From positions 496,001-560,000 of the forward strand of contig NZ_CP094534.1 of assembly GCF_022811645.1 (NCBI RefSeq): a stretch of 64,000 bases of DNA, given 5' to 3'. This DNA is from Hymenobacter monticola. GTDB taxonomy: Bacteria > Bacteroidota > Bacteroidia > Cytophagales > Hymenobacteraceae. Of this stretch, positions 52,338-61,133 are shown piece by piece. Positions within the stretch are counted from its first letter, which is position 1. Each line of letters opens with the position of its first letter. Below the pieces are notes generated by a model, which saw nothing but the letters and a program-made list of their open reading frames with translations, was not told the origin of the DNA and did no database searches. The position numbers and the translations under genes are program-made.

Positions 52338-54560
52338 ATGCAGGCCGAATCATTTGCTCCGACTGTTTTACCCGCCGCGCCGCCTGTTCCCACCTCCCCC
52401 GGCCGGGCCGTCGACACCTTTTTCTACGATAACAAGATTGTCCGTGACTTCGGGATTGCCACCGTGGTGTGGGGCATCATCGGCATGATGGTGGGGGTGC
52501 TGGCCGCCTTCCAGCTGGCCCGGCCCGAGCTCAACATGGGCACGGCCGTCACCACCTTCGGCCGCATCCGCCCGCTGCACACCAACGCCGTGATTTTCGC
52601 CTTTGTCGGCAACGGCATTTTCACGGGCGTGTATTATTCGCTGCAGCGCTTGTGCAAGGCCCGCATGTTCTCCAACGCCCTCAGCAAGATTCACTTCTGG
52701 GGTTGGCAGCTGATTATTCTCTCAGCTGTAGCTACGTTGCCACTGGGCTTCACCACCAGCAAGGAATACGCGGAGTTGGAATGGCCCATCGACATCGCCA
52801 TCACGCTGGTGTGGGTGGTGTTTGGCTGGAACATGTTCGGCACCATTGCCCGGCGGCGCGAGCGGCACCTGTATGTGGGCATCTGGTTCTACATCGCCAC
52901 CTTCCTGACCGTGGCCGTGCTGCACATCGTCAACTCCATGGAGCTGCCGGTGGGCTGGTTGAAAAGCTACTCGCTGTATGCCGGCGTGCAGGATGCCCTG
53001 GTGCAGTGGTGGTACGGCCACAACGCGGTGGCCTTCTTCCTCACCACGCCCTACCTGGGCCTGATGTACTACTTCCTGCCCAAGGCGGCCGAGCGGCCGG
53101 TGTACTCCTACCGCCTGAGCATCATCCACTTCTGGTCGCTGATTTTCATTTACATCTGGGCCGGGCCGCACCACTTGCTCTACACCGCCCTGCCCGACTG
53201 GGCCCAAAGCCTGGGCGTAGCTTTCTCGGTGATGCTGATTGCGCCGAGCTGGGGCGGCATGATTAACGGCCTGCTCACCCTGCGCGGCGCCTGGGACAAG
53301 GTGCGCGAGGAGCCCGTGCTCAAGTTCATGGTGGTGGCCATTACGGCCTACGGCATGGCCACTTTCGAGGGCCCGATGCTCTCGCTGAAAAACGTAAACG
53401 CCATTGCGCACTTTACCGACTGGATTGTAGCGCACGTGCACGTGGGCGCCCTGGGCTGGAACGGCTTCCTCACCTTCGCCATGCTCTACTGGCTGTGGCC
53501 CCGCCTCTACCGCACTCCGCTGTATTCGAAGAAACTCGCCACCACGCACTTCTGGCTGGGTACGCTGGGCATCGTGTTCTACGCCATCCCGATGTACTGG
53601 GCCGGCTTCACGCAGGGCCTGATGTGGAAGCAGTTCAACGCCGAGGGCATGCTGCAATACCCCAACTTCCTGGAGACCGTGCTGCAGTTGGTGCCCATGT
53701 ATTACCTGCGCGGCATCGGCGGGGTGCTCTACCTCAGCGGCGTGTTTCTTCTGCTATACAACCTCATCAAAACCGCCCAGGCCGGCTCGCTGCTGGCCAA
53801 TGAGAAAGCCCAGGCGCCAGCCCTGCTGCCCGCCTCTTTGGTGGAAGAGCACCAGGGCGGCCACTGGCACCGCTGGATTGAGCGGCGGCCCTTCCAGCTG
53901 GCCGTGGGCGCCACGGTGGCCATTCTCATCGGCGGCGCGGTAGAAATGATTCCGACCTTCCTGGTGAAGTCGAACGTGCCCACCATTGCCTCCGTGAAGC
54001 CCTACCGGCCGCTCGAATTGCAGGGCCGCGACCTCTACATCCGCGAAGGCTGCTCGAACTGCCACACCCAGATGGTGCGCCCCTTCCGCTCCGAAACCGA
54101 GCGCTACGGCGAGTACAGCAAAGCCGGCGAGTATGTGTACGACCGGCCCTTCCTGTGGGGCAGCAAGCGCACCGGACCCGATTTGCAGCGCGTGGGCGCC
54201 AAATACCCGCACTCCTGGCACTACAACCACATGATGGACCCCACCAGCATGTCGCCCGGCTCCATCATGCCGCCCTACCCCTGGCTGTTCGAGGACAAAA
54301 TCGACTACAACATGCTGCCGGCCAAGATTAAGGCCCTTCGCCACCTGGGTACCCCCTACCCCGCCAGCTTCGAAAACGAGGCCGTGGCTGATGCTCAAAA
54401 GCAAGCCCAGGGCATCGTGGCCGATTTGAAAAAGGAGGAAATCGAAGTAATGCCCGACAAGGAAATCGTGGCCCTCATTGCCTACCTCCAGCGCCTGGGC
54501 ACCGACATCAAGGTGAAGCCCGAGCAGGCCACGGCCAGCGCCACAGCCGCCGCGCAGTAG
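52338..54560 (+). CDS. ccoN: cbb3-type cytochrome c oxidase, fused subunits I and II (CcoN-CcoO)
   Basis: A 740-residue fusion. The CcoN part (about 1-500) has many helices with the haem and copper histidines, including WWYGHNAVAFF, HFWSLIFIYIWAGPHHLLYT and DWIVAHVHVGALGWNGF. The CcoO part (about 505-740) starts after a membrane helix near residue 530 and has one c-type haem site, CSNCH at 572-576, with GPDLQRVG and MVRPF. In proteobacteria these are separate genes. The enzyme reduces oxygen with high affinity and pumps protons. Confidence 0.95.
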   Translation: MQAESFAPTVLPAAPPVPTSPGRAVDTFFYDNKIVRDFGIATVVWGIIGMMVGVLAAFQLARPELNMGTAVTTFGRIRPLHTNAVIFAFVGNGIFTGVYYSLQRLCKARMFSNALSKIHFWGWQLIILSAVATLPLGFTTSKEYAELEWPIDIAITLVWVVFGWNMFGTIARRRERHLYVGIWFYIATFLTVAVLHIVNSMELPVGWLKSYSLYAGVQDALVQWWYGHNAVAFFLTTPYLGLMYYFLPKAAERPVYSYRLSIIHFWSLIFIYIWAGPHHLLYTALPDWAQSLGVAFSVMLIAPSWGGMINGLLTLRGAWDKVREEPVLKFMVVAITAYGMATFEGPMLSLKNVNAIAHFTDWIVAHVHVGALGWNGFLTFAMLYWLWPRLYRTPLYSKKLATTHFWLGTLGIVFYAIPMYWAGFTQGLMWKQFNAEGMLQYPNFLETVLQLVPMYYLRGIGGVLYLSGVFLLLYNLIKTAQAGSLLANEKAQAPALLPASLVEEHQGGHWHRWIERRPFQLAVGATVAILIGGAVEMIPTFLVKSNVPTIASVKPYRPLELQGRDLYIREGCSNCHTQMVRPFRSETERYGEYSKAGEYVYDRPFLWGSKRTGPDLQRVGAKYPHSWHYNHMMDPTSMSPGSIMPPYPWLFEDKIDYNMLPAKIKALRHLGTPYPASFENEAVADAQKQAQGIVADLKKEEIEVMPDKEIVALIAYLQRLGTDIKVKPEQATASATAAAQ

Positions 54561-54638
54561 CGTGGACTCTGCGAGTCCGCGCCCTCCCGAACTAACCATC
54601 TGGAACGCCCCGGCGCGGACTCGCAGAGTCCACGCTAC
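54557..54638. repeat. 27-bp perfect inverted repeat between ccoNO and ccoQ
   Basis: Arms at 54557-54583 and 54612-54638 are exact complements (GTAGCGTGGACTCTGCGAGT at the start). Each arm also contains a smaller palindrome (GGACTctgcgAGTCC). The left arm includes the ccoNO stop codon. Confidence 0.85.
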
Positions 54639-54653
54639 AACTACCCAACCACC

Positions 54654-54857
54654 ATGGATAAAAACGTCCTGCAATCCATCGCCGGGGTCGGCATCTACCC
54701 CGTGATTTCGCTGGTCATTTTCGGCCTCTTCTTCCTCGGGCTGCTGGTCTACGTGCTGCTGAGCAGCCGCCAGCACCTGCACGCCATGAGCCAGATGCCG
54801 CTCCTCGACGACGAACCAACCCTCCAATCCAACCTCAACCACGACGTGTTATGCTAA
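54654..54857 (+). CDS. ccoQ: CcoQ-like small subunit
   Basis: A 67-residue protein with one membrane helix (IAGVGIYPVISLVIFGLFFLGLLVYVLL) and a short acidic tail, the size and position of CcoQ/FixQ. Its last 7 bp overlap the next gene. Assignment is mainly from context. Confidence 0.72.
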   Translation: MDKNVLQSIAGVGIYPVISLVIFGLFFLGLLVYVLLSSRQHLHAMSQMPLLDDEPTLQSNLNHDVLC

Positions 54858-55171
54858 CCCTCCGCACTTTCTCGCTGACTACCCTGGGCCTGCTCACCGG
54901 CTTTGTCGCCGCCGCCCAAACCACCGCCGCCAATGCGGGCCCCACGCCCACCACCGTACTGAGCTGGGTGGTGTGGTGGCTGGCCGGCGTGGTGCTGCTG
55001 ATGGCCATCATGACGGGCGCTTCGGTGACTTCTGCCGCCCAGCGCCGCTACGAGGAACAGCAAGCCCCGGCAGAGGTAACCCAGCCCGCCGCTGTGCCCG
55101 CGGCTCCGGTCGTTGCCGCTGCGCCTCAAGCCGCTCCCGTTGCCACCCGCGAAGAAGTAGCTTACGCATGA
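54851..55171 (+). CDS. Small membrane protein in cbb3 operon
   Basis: A 106-residue protein. It has a signal-like N-terminus (LTLRTFSLTTLGLLTGFVAAAQT), then a membrane helix (VLSWVVWWLAGVVLLMAIMTGASV) and an Ala/Pro/Val-rich tail. No known domain. It overlaps ccoQ by 7 bp and ccoP by 4 bp, so it is probably part of the oxidase or its assembly. I do not know a homologue in proteobacteria. Confidence 0.7.
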   Translation: MLTLRTFSLTTLGLLTGFVAAAQTTAANAGPTPTTVLSWVVWWLAGVVLLMAIMTGASVTSAAQRRYEEQQAPAEVTQPAAVPAAPVVAAAPQAAPVATREEVAYA

Positions 55172-56028
55172 GCCGCCCCCACCAAGCGCTATTAGGGGCC
55201 GCCCTCCTGTTGCTGACGGCTGGCCCCGCCCTGGCCCAATCGGCTGGCCCGGCCCCGGACCCGCAACGCGCCATGCTCTGGTTTGTGCTGAGCACCTTGG
55301 TGCTGGTTTCGATGGTTTTCTTGGTGCTCTTTGTGGCGCTAGTGAGCTGGATGCGGCCCTACCTGCGCCAGCTCTACAACCAGCCTGCGGTGCACGACAG
55401 CTGGAGCGGCCGGGTGCTGGGCCTGCTGGTAGGCGACACCCGCCTGGTGAACGGCGAGGTGCGCGACGACCTGCTCGACCACAACTACGACGGCATCCAC
55501 GAGTTCGACAACGACCTGCCGCCGTGGTGGAAGTACGGCTTCTACCTCACCGTCGTCTTCGCCATCGGTTACGTGACCTACTACCACGTCCTCAAGACCG
55601 GCCAGTTGCAAGGCGCCGAATACGCCGCCGAGATGCAGCAGGCTGCCATCGTGGTAGCCAGCATCCCCGACGACCCCAACCAGCTCACCACCTACACGGC
55701 GCTGAGCGCCCCGGCCGAGCTGAGCAGCGGCAAGAGCCTCTTCGCCACCAACTGCGCCCCCTGCCACGGCGCCAACGCCGAAGGCAAAGTGGGCCCCAAC
55801 CTAACCGACGAGTACTGGCTGCACGGCGGCGAGGTGAACCACGTCTACAAAACCATTAAATACGGCGTCAACGGCAAGGGCATGGTTGCCTGGAAAGGCA
55901 AGCTCTCCAGCAAGCAGATTCTACAGGTAACGTCTTACGTGCTGAGCCTGCAAGGCTCGAAACCGGCCAACGCCAAGCCGCCGCAAGGCGAGAAAGAGGC
56001 ATCGGCCAAGACCGTGGCCAAGCAGTAG
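55168..56028 (+). CDS. ccoP: cbb3-type cytochrome c oxidase subunit III (CcoP), monohaem
   Basis: A 286-residue protein with a signal peptide (residues 1-24), membrane helices (near 32-56 and 115-140) and a C-terminal cytochrome c domain. Only one haem-binding motif is present, CAPCH at 196-200, whereas proteobacterial CcoP has two. The axial Met is probably in GKGMVAWKGKLS. It starts within the previous gene's stop (ATGA overlap). Confidence 0.93.
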   Translation: MSRPHQALLGAALLLLTAGPALAQSAGPAPDPQRAMLWFVLSTLVLVSMVFLVLFVALVSWMRPYLRQLYNQPAVHDSWSGRVLGLLVGDTRLVNGEVRDDLLDHNYDGIHEFDNDLPPWWKYGFYLTVVFAIGYVTYYHVLKTGQLQGAEYAAEMQQAAIVVASIPDDPNQLTTYTALSAPAELSSGKSLFATNCAPCHGANAEGKVGPNLTDEYWLHGGEVNHVYKTIKYGVNGKGMVAWKGKLSSKQILQVTSYVLSLQGSKPANAKPPQGEKEASAKTVAKQ

Positions 56029-56045
56029 CTGACGGCGCGGCTGGT

Positions 56046-56233
56046 GGAACCTCACCCCCGGCCCCTCTCCATAGGGAGAGGGGAGCCTGACGATTGCAGC
56101 GCTGACTTTTAACCAACTAGTCAAGCACTTATTAACCAAAACCAACTACTCACGCGCGGACTAAAAGTCCGCGCTACATCCCGCGCCGCCGTGGCTCCCC
56201 TCTGCTGGGGAGAGGGGCCGGGGGTGAGGTTCC
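56046..56233. repeat. 25-bp perfect inverted repeat between ccoP and ccoG
   Basis: Arms at 56046-56070 and 56209-56233 (GGAACCTCACCCCCGGCCCC at the start) are exact complements. Between them is a second small palindrome, GCGGACTaaaAGTCCGC near 56156-56172, and further GGGAGAGGGG copies. Confidence 0.85.
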
Positions 56234-56265
56234 CCTCCCGCGCCGTCTCTCATTTCCTACTCCCC

Positions 56266-57675
56266 ATGTCCGCCACCCAATTCAAGCCCAACGACTCGTA
56301 CCGCGACTCCATCGCCACGATAGACGCGGCCGGGGCACGGGTGTGGCTCTACCCCAAGCAGCCCAGCGGCCGCCTCTACCGCTACCGCAAGCTGCTCAGC
56401 TACGGGTTTCTGGCGCTGCTGTTTGCCGGGCCGTGGCTGCGCATCAACGACCTGCCGGTGCTGCTGCTCAACCTGCCAGCGCGGAAGTTCATCATCTTCG
56501 GGCAGATTTTCTGGCCCCAGGATTTCTTCATTCTGCTGCTGGGCTCGCTCACGTTCCTGGTGTTCATCATTGTGTTCACGGTGGTGTACGGGCGGGTGTT
56601 TTGCGGCTGGGTGTGCCCGCAGACCATTTTCCTGGAGATGGTTTTCCGCCGCATCGAATACTGGATGGAAGGCGACGCGCCCCAACATAAAGCCCTCGAC
56701 CGCCGCGCGCTGGACTGGGACAAGCTCTGGCGCAAAACCACCAAGCACGTGCTGTTCCTGGCCATTTCCTTTCTCATCGCCAACACGTTTCTGGCCTACG
56801 TCATCGGCACCGATGAGCTGCTGAAGCTGGTGACCGACGCGCCCTCGGCCCACTTGGGCGGGCTGGCTTCGATGATGCTTTTCACCGGCATTTTCTACGC
56901 CGTGTTTGCCCGGTTTCGGGAGCAGGTGTGCACCATTGTGTGCCCCTACGGCCGCCTGCAGGGCGTGTTGGTAGACAAAGACAGCCTAGTGGTAGCCTAC
57001 GACTACCAGCGCGGCGAGCCCCGCGAGAAGCTGCGCAAAAACCAGCTGCGCACCGCCGGCGACTGCATAGCCTGCAACCAATGCGTGCAGGTGTGCCCCA
57101 CGGGCATCGACATCCGCAACGGCGCCACCCAGCTCGAATGCACCAACTGCACCGCCTGCATCGACGCCTGCAACAACATCATGGCCCTCCTCAACAAGCC
57201 CGAGGGCCTGATTCGGCACGCCACAGAGAATGACATTTCCAATGGCACCAAGTTCCGTCTCACCCGCCGCGCGAAGGCTCTTTCCGGGGTGCTGGCGGTG
57301 CTGCTGCTCGTGCTCACGGGCCTGCTGGTGTCGCGGGCCAACGTGGCGGCCACGGTGCTACGTACGCCGGGCCAGCTCTTCCAGAAAACCAGCCACGGCA
57401 CCATCACCAACCTCTACAACATCTCGGTCATTAACAAAACCAACCGCCCCTATCCGCTCACGCTGCGCGTGCTGGAGCCCGCCCAGGGCCGCATCTCGCT
57501 GGTGGGCAGCAACGGCCTCAAGCTGCCAGCGCAAGGCATTGCCGAGGGCGTATTCTTCGCCGAATTGCCCCGCACGGCCCTGCACCGCACCAACCAGCCC
57601 ATCCGCATCGGCCTGTTCAGCGGCAACAAGCTCATTGCCGAAACCAGCACCAAGTTTCTCGGGCCGGCTCAGTAA
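56266..57675 (+). CDS. ccoG: cbb3 oxidase accessory protein CcoG (FixG)
   Basis: A 469-residue membrane ferredoxin-like protein. It has about five helices. Two 4Fe-4S clusters are bound by CIACNQCVQVCPTGID and CTNCTACIDACNN, and further cysteines occur in GRVFCGWVCPQT and CTIVCPYGRLQG. It ends with an immunoglobulin-like domain (residues 350-469). CcoG reduces copper for oxidase assembly in other bacteria. The start MSATQFKP is set because the upstream open frame lies in the inverted repeat. Confidence 0.94.
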   Translation: MSATQFKPNDSYRDSIATIDAAGARVWLYPKQPSGRLYRYRKLLSYGFLALLFAGPWLRINDLPVLLLNLPARKFIIFGQIFWPQDFFILLLGSLTFLVFIIVFTVVYGRVFCGWVCPQTIFLEMVFRRIEYWMEGDAPQHKALDRRALDWDKLWRKTTKHVLFLAISFLIANTFLAYVIGTDELLKLVTDAPSAHLGGLASMMLFTGIFYAVFARFREQVCTIVCPYGRLQGVLVDKDSLVVAYDYQRGEPREKLRKNQLRTAGDCIACNQCVQVCPTGIDIRNGATQLECTNCTACIDACNNIMALLNKPEGLIRHATENDISNGTKFRLTRRAKALSGVLAVLLLVLTGLLVSRANVAATVLRTPGQLFQKTSHGTITNLYNISVINKTNRPYPLTLRVLEPAQGRISLVGSNGLKLPAQGIAEGVFFAELPRTALHRTNQPIRIGLFSGNKLIAETSTKFLGPAQ

Positions 57676-57780
57676 TTCCCGGTCCGACGCCGAAGGCGTC
57701 CGACCGGTCGCCACCCGCTCCGCCTGCCCTACATCGGCCCACAACGACCGGTCGGACGCCTCCGGCGTCGGACCGGGAAT
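57675..57780. repeat. 36-bp inverted repeat between ccoG and ccoH
   Basis: Arms at 57675-57710 and 57745-57780 pair at 35 of 36 positions. Each arm contains GACGCCgaaGGCGTC-type small palindromes and a CGACCGGTCG block, so the structure is nested. Confidence 0.85.
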
Positions 57781-57800
57781 GCTGACCAAATCCCCATCTC

Positions 57801-58265
57801 ATGGCTACCACCGCCCCCAATACCCGCACCACCTTCTGGCCCTACGCCATTATCGCCGTGTTCGTCCTGTTCGCGGGCTACATCGGCTTCATGGTGCAGC
57901 AGGCCATGCGCACCACCGTCGACCTCGTCAGCCCCGACTACTACAAGCAGGAACTGGCCTACACGCAGCGCATGGAATCAGTGGCCCGCACGGCTGCCCT
58001 GCCCGCCCCCGTGGAGCTAACCCACGATGCCGCCGCGCAGCACCTCACGCTGCAGCTGCCGCCCGCGCTGACTGGCCAGGCCGTGCAGGGCCAGATTCAC
58101 TTCTTCCGCCCCTCCGACCAAAAGCTCGATTTCAGCCTGCCGCTGCAAAGTGCCGCGCAGGTATTCAGCACCCGCAAGATGGCGCCCGGCTACTGGCGCG
58201 TGCGCCTCGATTTCTCGGCCGGCAGCCAGGTCTATTTCATCGAAAAAGAACTTACCATTCGGTGA
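57801..58265 (+). CDS. ccoH: FixH/CcoH family protein
   Basis: A 154-residue protein with one N-terminal membrane helix (ALLFWPYAII... near residues 12-34) followed by a beta-rich periplasmic domain including YYKQELAYTQRMESVAR and FSAGSQVYFIEKELTI. FixH/CcoH proteins are needed for oxidase assembly. It lies between ccoG and safE as expected. Confidence 0.9.
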   Translation: MATTAPNTRTTFWPYAIIAVFVLFAGYIGFMVQQAMRTTVDLVSPDYYKQELAYTQRMESVARTAALPAPVELTHDAAAQHLTLQLPPALTGQAVQGQIHFFRPSDQKLDFSLPLQSAAQVFSTRKMAPGYWRVRLDFSAGSQVYFIEKELTIR

Positions 58266-58350
58266 GGTGTGAAATGGTGAGCTGGAGAGATTGATTTTTC
58301 ATCTGCGCCGGCTCAACCTATTGAACGTCAAAATCACCATTTCACACCTC
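58264..58350. repeat. Strand-skewed inverted repeat between ccoH and safE
   Basis: A 17-bp perfect stem GAGGTGTGAAATGGTGA (58264-58280) with its complement (58334-58350). The right side (CACCATTTCACACCTCACC) is free of G. It runs up to the safE start. Confidence 0.75.
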
Positions 58351-58363
58351 ACCATTTCACCTC

Positions 58364-59086
58364 ATGCTCTGGGCAGGCTTTCTGTTTGGCTTACTGGGCA
58401 GCTTCCACTGCGTGGGCATGTGCGGCGCCATTGCGCTGGCCCTGCCGGGGCAGCAGGGCACTGCGCCGCGCCGCTTCCTGGGCGGGCGCCTGCTCTACAA
58501 CCTGGGGCGCGTGAGCACCTACGCCGCCCTGGGCGCCGGGGCCGGGCTGGTGGGCGCGAGCCTGCGCCTGGCCGGCGTGCAGCAAAGCCTGTCCATTGCC
58601 TCGGGCGTGCTGATTCTGCTGCTGGTAGCAGTGCCCGAGCGCCACACCGGCCGGCTAGCGGCCGCGCTGGGCCTGGCCCGGCCGCTGACCTGGGTAAAAA
58701 CCACCCTGGCCGGCCTGTTTCAGCGCAATTCGCTGCCCGCGCTGTATGCCACGGGCCTGCTCAACGGCCTGCTACCCTGCGGCCTGGTGTACCTGGCGCT
58801 GGCTGGGGCCCTGAGCGCGCCGGGCGTGGCGGGCGCGGCGGCCTATATGGCCTGCTTCGGCCTGGGCACGCTGCCGCTGATGCTGGGCTTGGCCCTGAGC
58901 GGGCAACTGGTGCCGCTGCTTTGGCGCGGACGCCTGCGCCGGGTGGTGCCCTACGCGGCCTCGCTGCTAGCCGTGCTATTCATCGTGCGCGGGCTGGGGC
59001 TGGGCATCCCCTACCTGAGCCCGCAACTGAATGCTGCCACTGAAACAGCGAAGGCCCAGCCGCTCACCGTGCACTATTGCCATTAA
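58364..59086 (+). CDS. TauE/SafE-like (cytochrome biogenesis-type) membrane protein
   Basis: A 240-residue protein with about six helices. It opens with GFLFGLLGSFHCVGMCGAIALALPG, the HC-x3-C motif of the SafE/CcdA-like branch. Such proteins follow ccoGH in many Bacteroidota and may handle copper or thiol reduction for the oxidase. Its annotation as sulfite exporter is probably a family name, not a function. Confidence 0.85.
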   Translation: MLWAGFLFGLLGSFHCVGMCGAIALALPGQQGTAPRRFLGGRLLYNLGRVSTYAALGAGAGLVGASLRLAGVQQSLSIASGVLILLLVAVPERHTGRLAAALGLARPLTWVKTTLAGLFQRNSLPALYATGLLNGLLPCGLVYLALAGALSAPGVAGAAAYMACFGLGTLPLMLGLALSGQLVPLLWRGRLRRVVPYAASLLAVLFIVRGLGLGIPYLSPQLNAATETAKAQPLTVHYCH

Positions 59087-59200
59087 GAGAAGTGAGATAC
59101 GAGACATGAGAAGTGAGAAAAGCCTCAGACGCCAACGCTCACCCTGCCCCACATCTCGCTTCTTACTTCTCATATCTCATTTCTCAATACTCCCTTCCAT
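59087..59200. repeat. Strand-skewed inverted repeat between safE and USP gene
   Basis: Arms built of GAGAAGTGAGAT words on the left and ATCTCATTTCTC words on the right, imperfect, with a 40-nt centre. Right arm nearly lacks G. Same layout as 58264. Confidence 0.6.
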
Positions 59201-59201
59201 A

Positions 59202-60131
59202 ATGAAAACCCTGCTCGTTGCCCTCGACCACACTGCTGCCGCCGAACACACCCTTGCCTACGCCAACAAGCTGGCCGTGCGCTGGCCGGCCGAGATTGTG
59301 GTGCTCTACTGCCACCACAAGCCGGCCGCGGGCCAGCCGGTGGAAACGCTGGGCAACCAGGAGCAACGCCTGCGCAGCCTGGTGGAGCGCCTGCGCTACC
59401 AGCAGCTCACCCGGCAGGATGGCCGCCGCATTCAGTACCACTATCGCGTACTGGCCGGCTGCCTGCACGACCACATCCGCGAGGAAGCCCTGCGCTGCGC
59501 CGCCGACCTCGTGCTCATGGGCCTCGAGCACATCGACTGCAACCGGCAGCAAGCGCCCGGCAACCACGCTGCCGCTATTGCCAAACTGGTGAGCTGCCCC
59601 CTGCTGGTGGTGCCGGCGGGCCGCCGCTCCCTGCCCAAACGCATGGTGTTTTCGGCCGATTTCCGCACGCTGGGGCTGCACATTCTGCCCCGGCTGGCGG
59701 GGTTGGAAGGCGCTTTTCCGGGCCCGCTCGACCTGGTGCAATTCTACGCCCCCGCCGACCGGCCCCAGCGCCGCCAGCTGAAGCAGGCGCTGAGCAAGGC
59801 CTCGGCGCACCTCGCCTGGCCCTTCAGCGCCACGCATTTGCTGGAAGACGATGCGCCACTGGAAGGCATCAGCGACTTCTGCGCCCACCTGCAGGCGCAG
59901 CTGCTCGTTATCGCGCCGGGCAGCCAGGAAGAACTGCTGCGCTTTTTCGATGCCTGCTACGCCACCACGCAGGCCTACCACACCCGCATTCCGATGCTGG
60001 TGCTGCCCTCGGCCGCCGAGCGGCAGCCGCAGGTGGCCTGCTGCGACCGCTGCGCCGCCCGCCTGGCCCAGGAAGCAGCCCCGGCCACCCTGCCCGCGCG
60101 TGCCGACTATTACGCCGTGCGCTGGGCTTAA
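59202..60131 (+). CDS. Universal stress protein with two domains and Cys-rich end
   Basis: A 309-residue protein with tandem USP-like domains: KTLLVALDHTAAAEHTLAYANKLA opens the first, and RMVFSADFRTL the second (near residue 147). The last 45 residues hold CCDRCAARLAQEA, a metal-binding-like CCxxC not usual in USPs. USPs next to cbb3 genes are common in Bacteroidota. It is the seventh gene of the cco run. Possibly it senses redox or metal state. Confidence 0.82.
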   Translation: MKTLLVALDHTAAAEHTLAYANKLAVRWPAEIVVLYCHHKPAAGQPVETLGNQEQRLRSLVERLRYQQLTRQDGRRIQYHYRVLAGCLHDHIREEALRCAADLVLMGLEHIDCNRQQAPGNHAAAIAKLVSCPLLVVPAGRRSLPKRMVFSADFRTLGLHILPRLAGLEGAFPGPLDLVQFYAPADRPQRRQLKQALSKASAHLAWPFSATHLLEDDAPLEGISDFCAHLQAQLLVIAPGSQEELLRFFDACYATTQAYHTRIPMLVLPSAAERQPQVACCDRCAARLAQEAAPATLPARADYYAVRWA

Positions 60132-60168
60132 CCCTTTCATTGTCTCTCATTCTCATCCCGCCTGCCTC

Positions 60169-61098
60169 ATGACTTCCTCCGTTTTCATTCCGATTGCTCC
60201 ACCTCGCATAATAGTGGAAAACTGGATGCGCCATTTTCAGGACTGGCTGTGCCACCGCCTGGAAGCCGCCGACGGCGGCGCCTCCTTCAGCCGCGACGAT
60301 TGGGCCCACGAGGGCGGCGGGGGCGGCTGCACGCGCGTCATTCAGCAGGGCAACGTGTTGGAAAAAGGCGGCGTGGCCTTTTCGGCCGTGTGGGGCGAGA
60401 TGAGCGAGCGGGCCGCCCAGCAGCTGCTCATGCCCGACCGCCGCTACTTCGCCACCGGCGTGAGCGTGGTGCATCACCCGCGCAGCCCCATGGTGCCCAT
60501 TTCGCACATGAACGTGCGGTATTTTGAGGCCGGCAACGGCGAGGCGTGGTTTGGCGGTGGGCTCGACCTGACCCCGATTTACGTGGATGCTAAGCAGGCC
60601 CGCCGCTTCCACGAGCAGATTGCGGAGGTATGCGACCGCCACGACACCAGCTACTATCCGCGCTTCAAGCAGTGGGCCGACGAATACTTCTATCTGCCCC
60701 ACCGCCGCGAAACGCGCGGCGTGGGCGGCATTTTCTTCGACCGCCTGACGGTGGGCCGCGACGGGCTGTTTGAGGAATTATTCGCCTTCGTGCAAGACGT
60801 GGGCGAGGTATACGGCCGCGCCTACAGCGCCATTATGCGTCAAAATGCGGCCCTGCCCTACGCCGAGCCGGAGTTGCAGTGGCAGCGCGTGCGCCGCGGC
60901 CGCTACGCCGAGTTCAACCTGGCCATCGACCGCGGCACCCGCTTCGGCCTCGAAACCGGCGGCCGCACCGAGTCCATCCTCATGAGCCTACCGCCCCAGG
61001 CCGAGTGGCACTACAACCTGACGCCGGAGCCGGACTCGCGCGAGGCCACTACCCAGCAATGGCTGCGGCCGGGCGTAGACTGGTTGAACGTGGGCTAA
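60169..61098 (+). CDS. hemF: Oxygen-dependent coproporphyrinogen III oxidase
   Basis: A 309-residue enzyme of haem synthesis. Conserved parts are NVRYFEAGNGEAWFGGGLDLTPIY, KQWADEYFYLPHRRETRGVGGIFFDRL and GTRFGLETGGRTESILMSLPPQAEWHYN. It consumes oxygen, so placing it with a high-affinity oxidase and globin links haem supply to oxygen level. It is 37 bp after the USP gene and may be cotranscribed. Confidence 0.95.
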   Translation: MTSSVFIPIAPPRIIVENWMRHFQDWLCHRLEAADGGASFSRDDWAHEGGGGGCTRVIQQGNVLEKGGVAFSAVWGEMSERAAQQLLMPDRRYFATGVSVVHHPRSPMVPISHMNVRYFEAGNGEAWFGGGLDLTPIYVDAKQARRFHEQIAEVCDRHDTSYYPRFKQWADEYFYLPHRRETRGVGGIFFDRLTVGRDGLFEELFAFVQDVGEVYGRAYSAIMRQNAALPYAEPELQWQRVRRGRYAEFNLAIDRGTRFGLETGGRTESILMSLPPQAEWHYNLTPEPDSREATTQQWLRPGVDWLNVG

Positions 61099-61133
61099 AC
61101 GGCCACGGACCCGACCAAAACCACCGAAGCTGG

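Noticed and set aside
58364..59086. Sulfite exporter function for the TauE/SafE-like gene
   Set aside because: The HC-x3-C motif and cco context suit cytochrome oxidase biogenesis better; no sulfur genes nearby.
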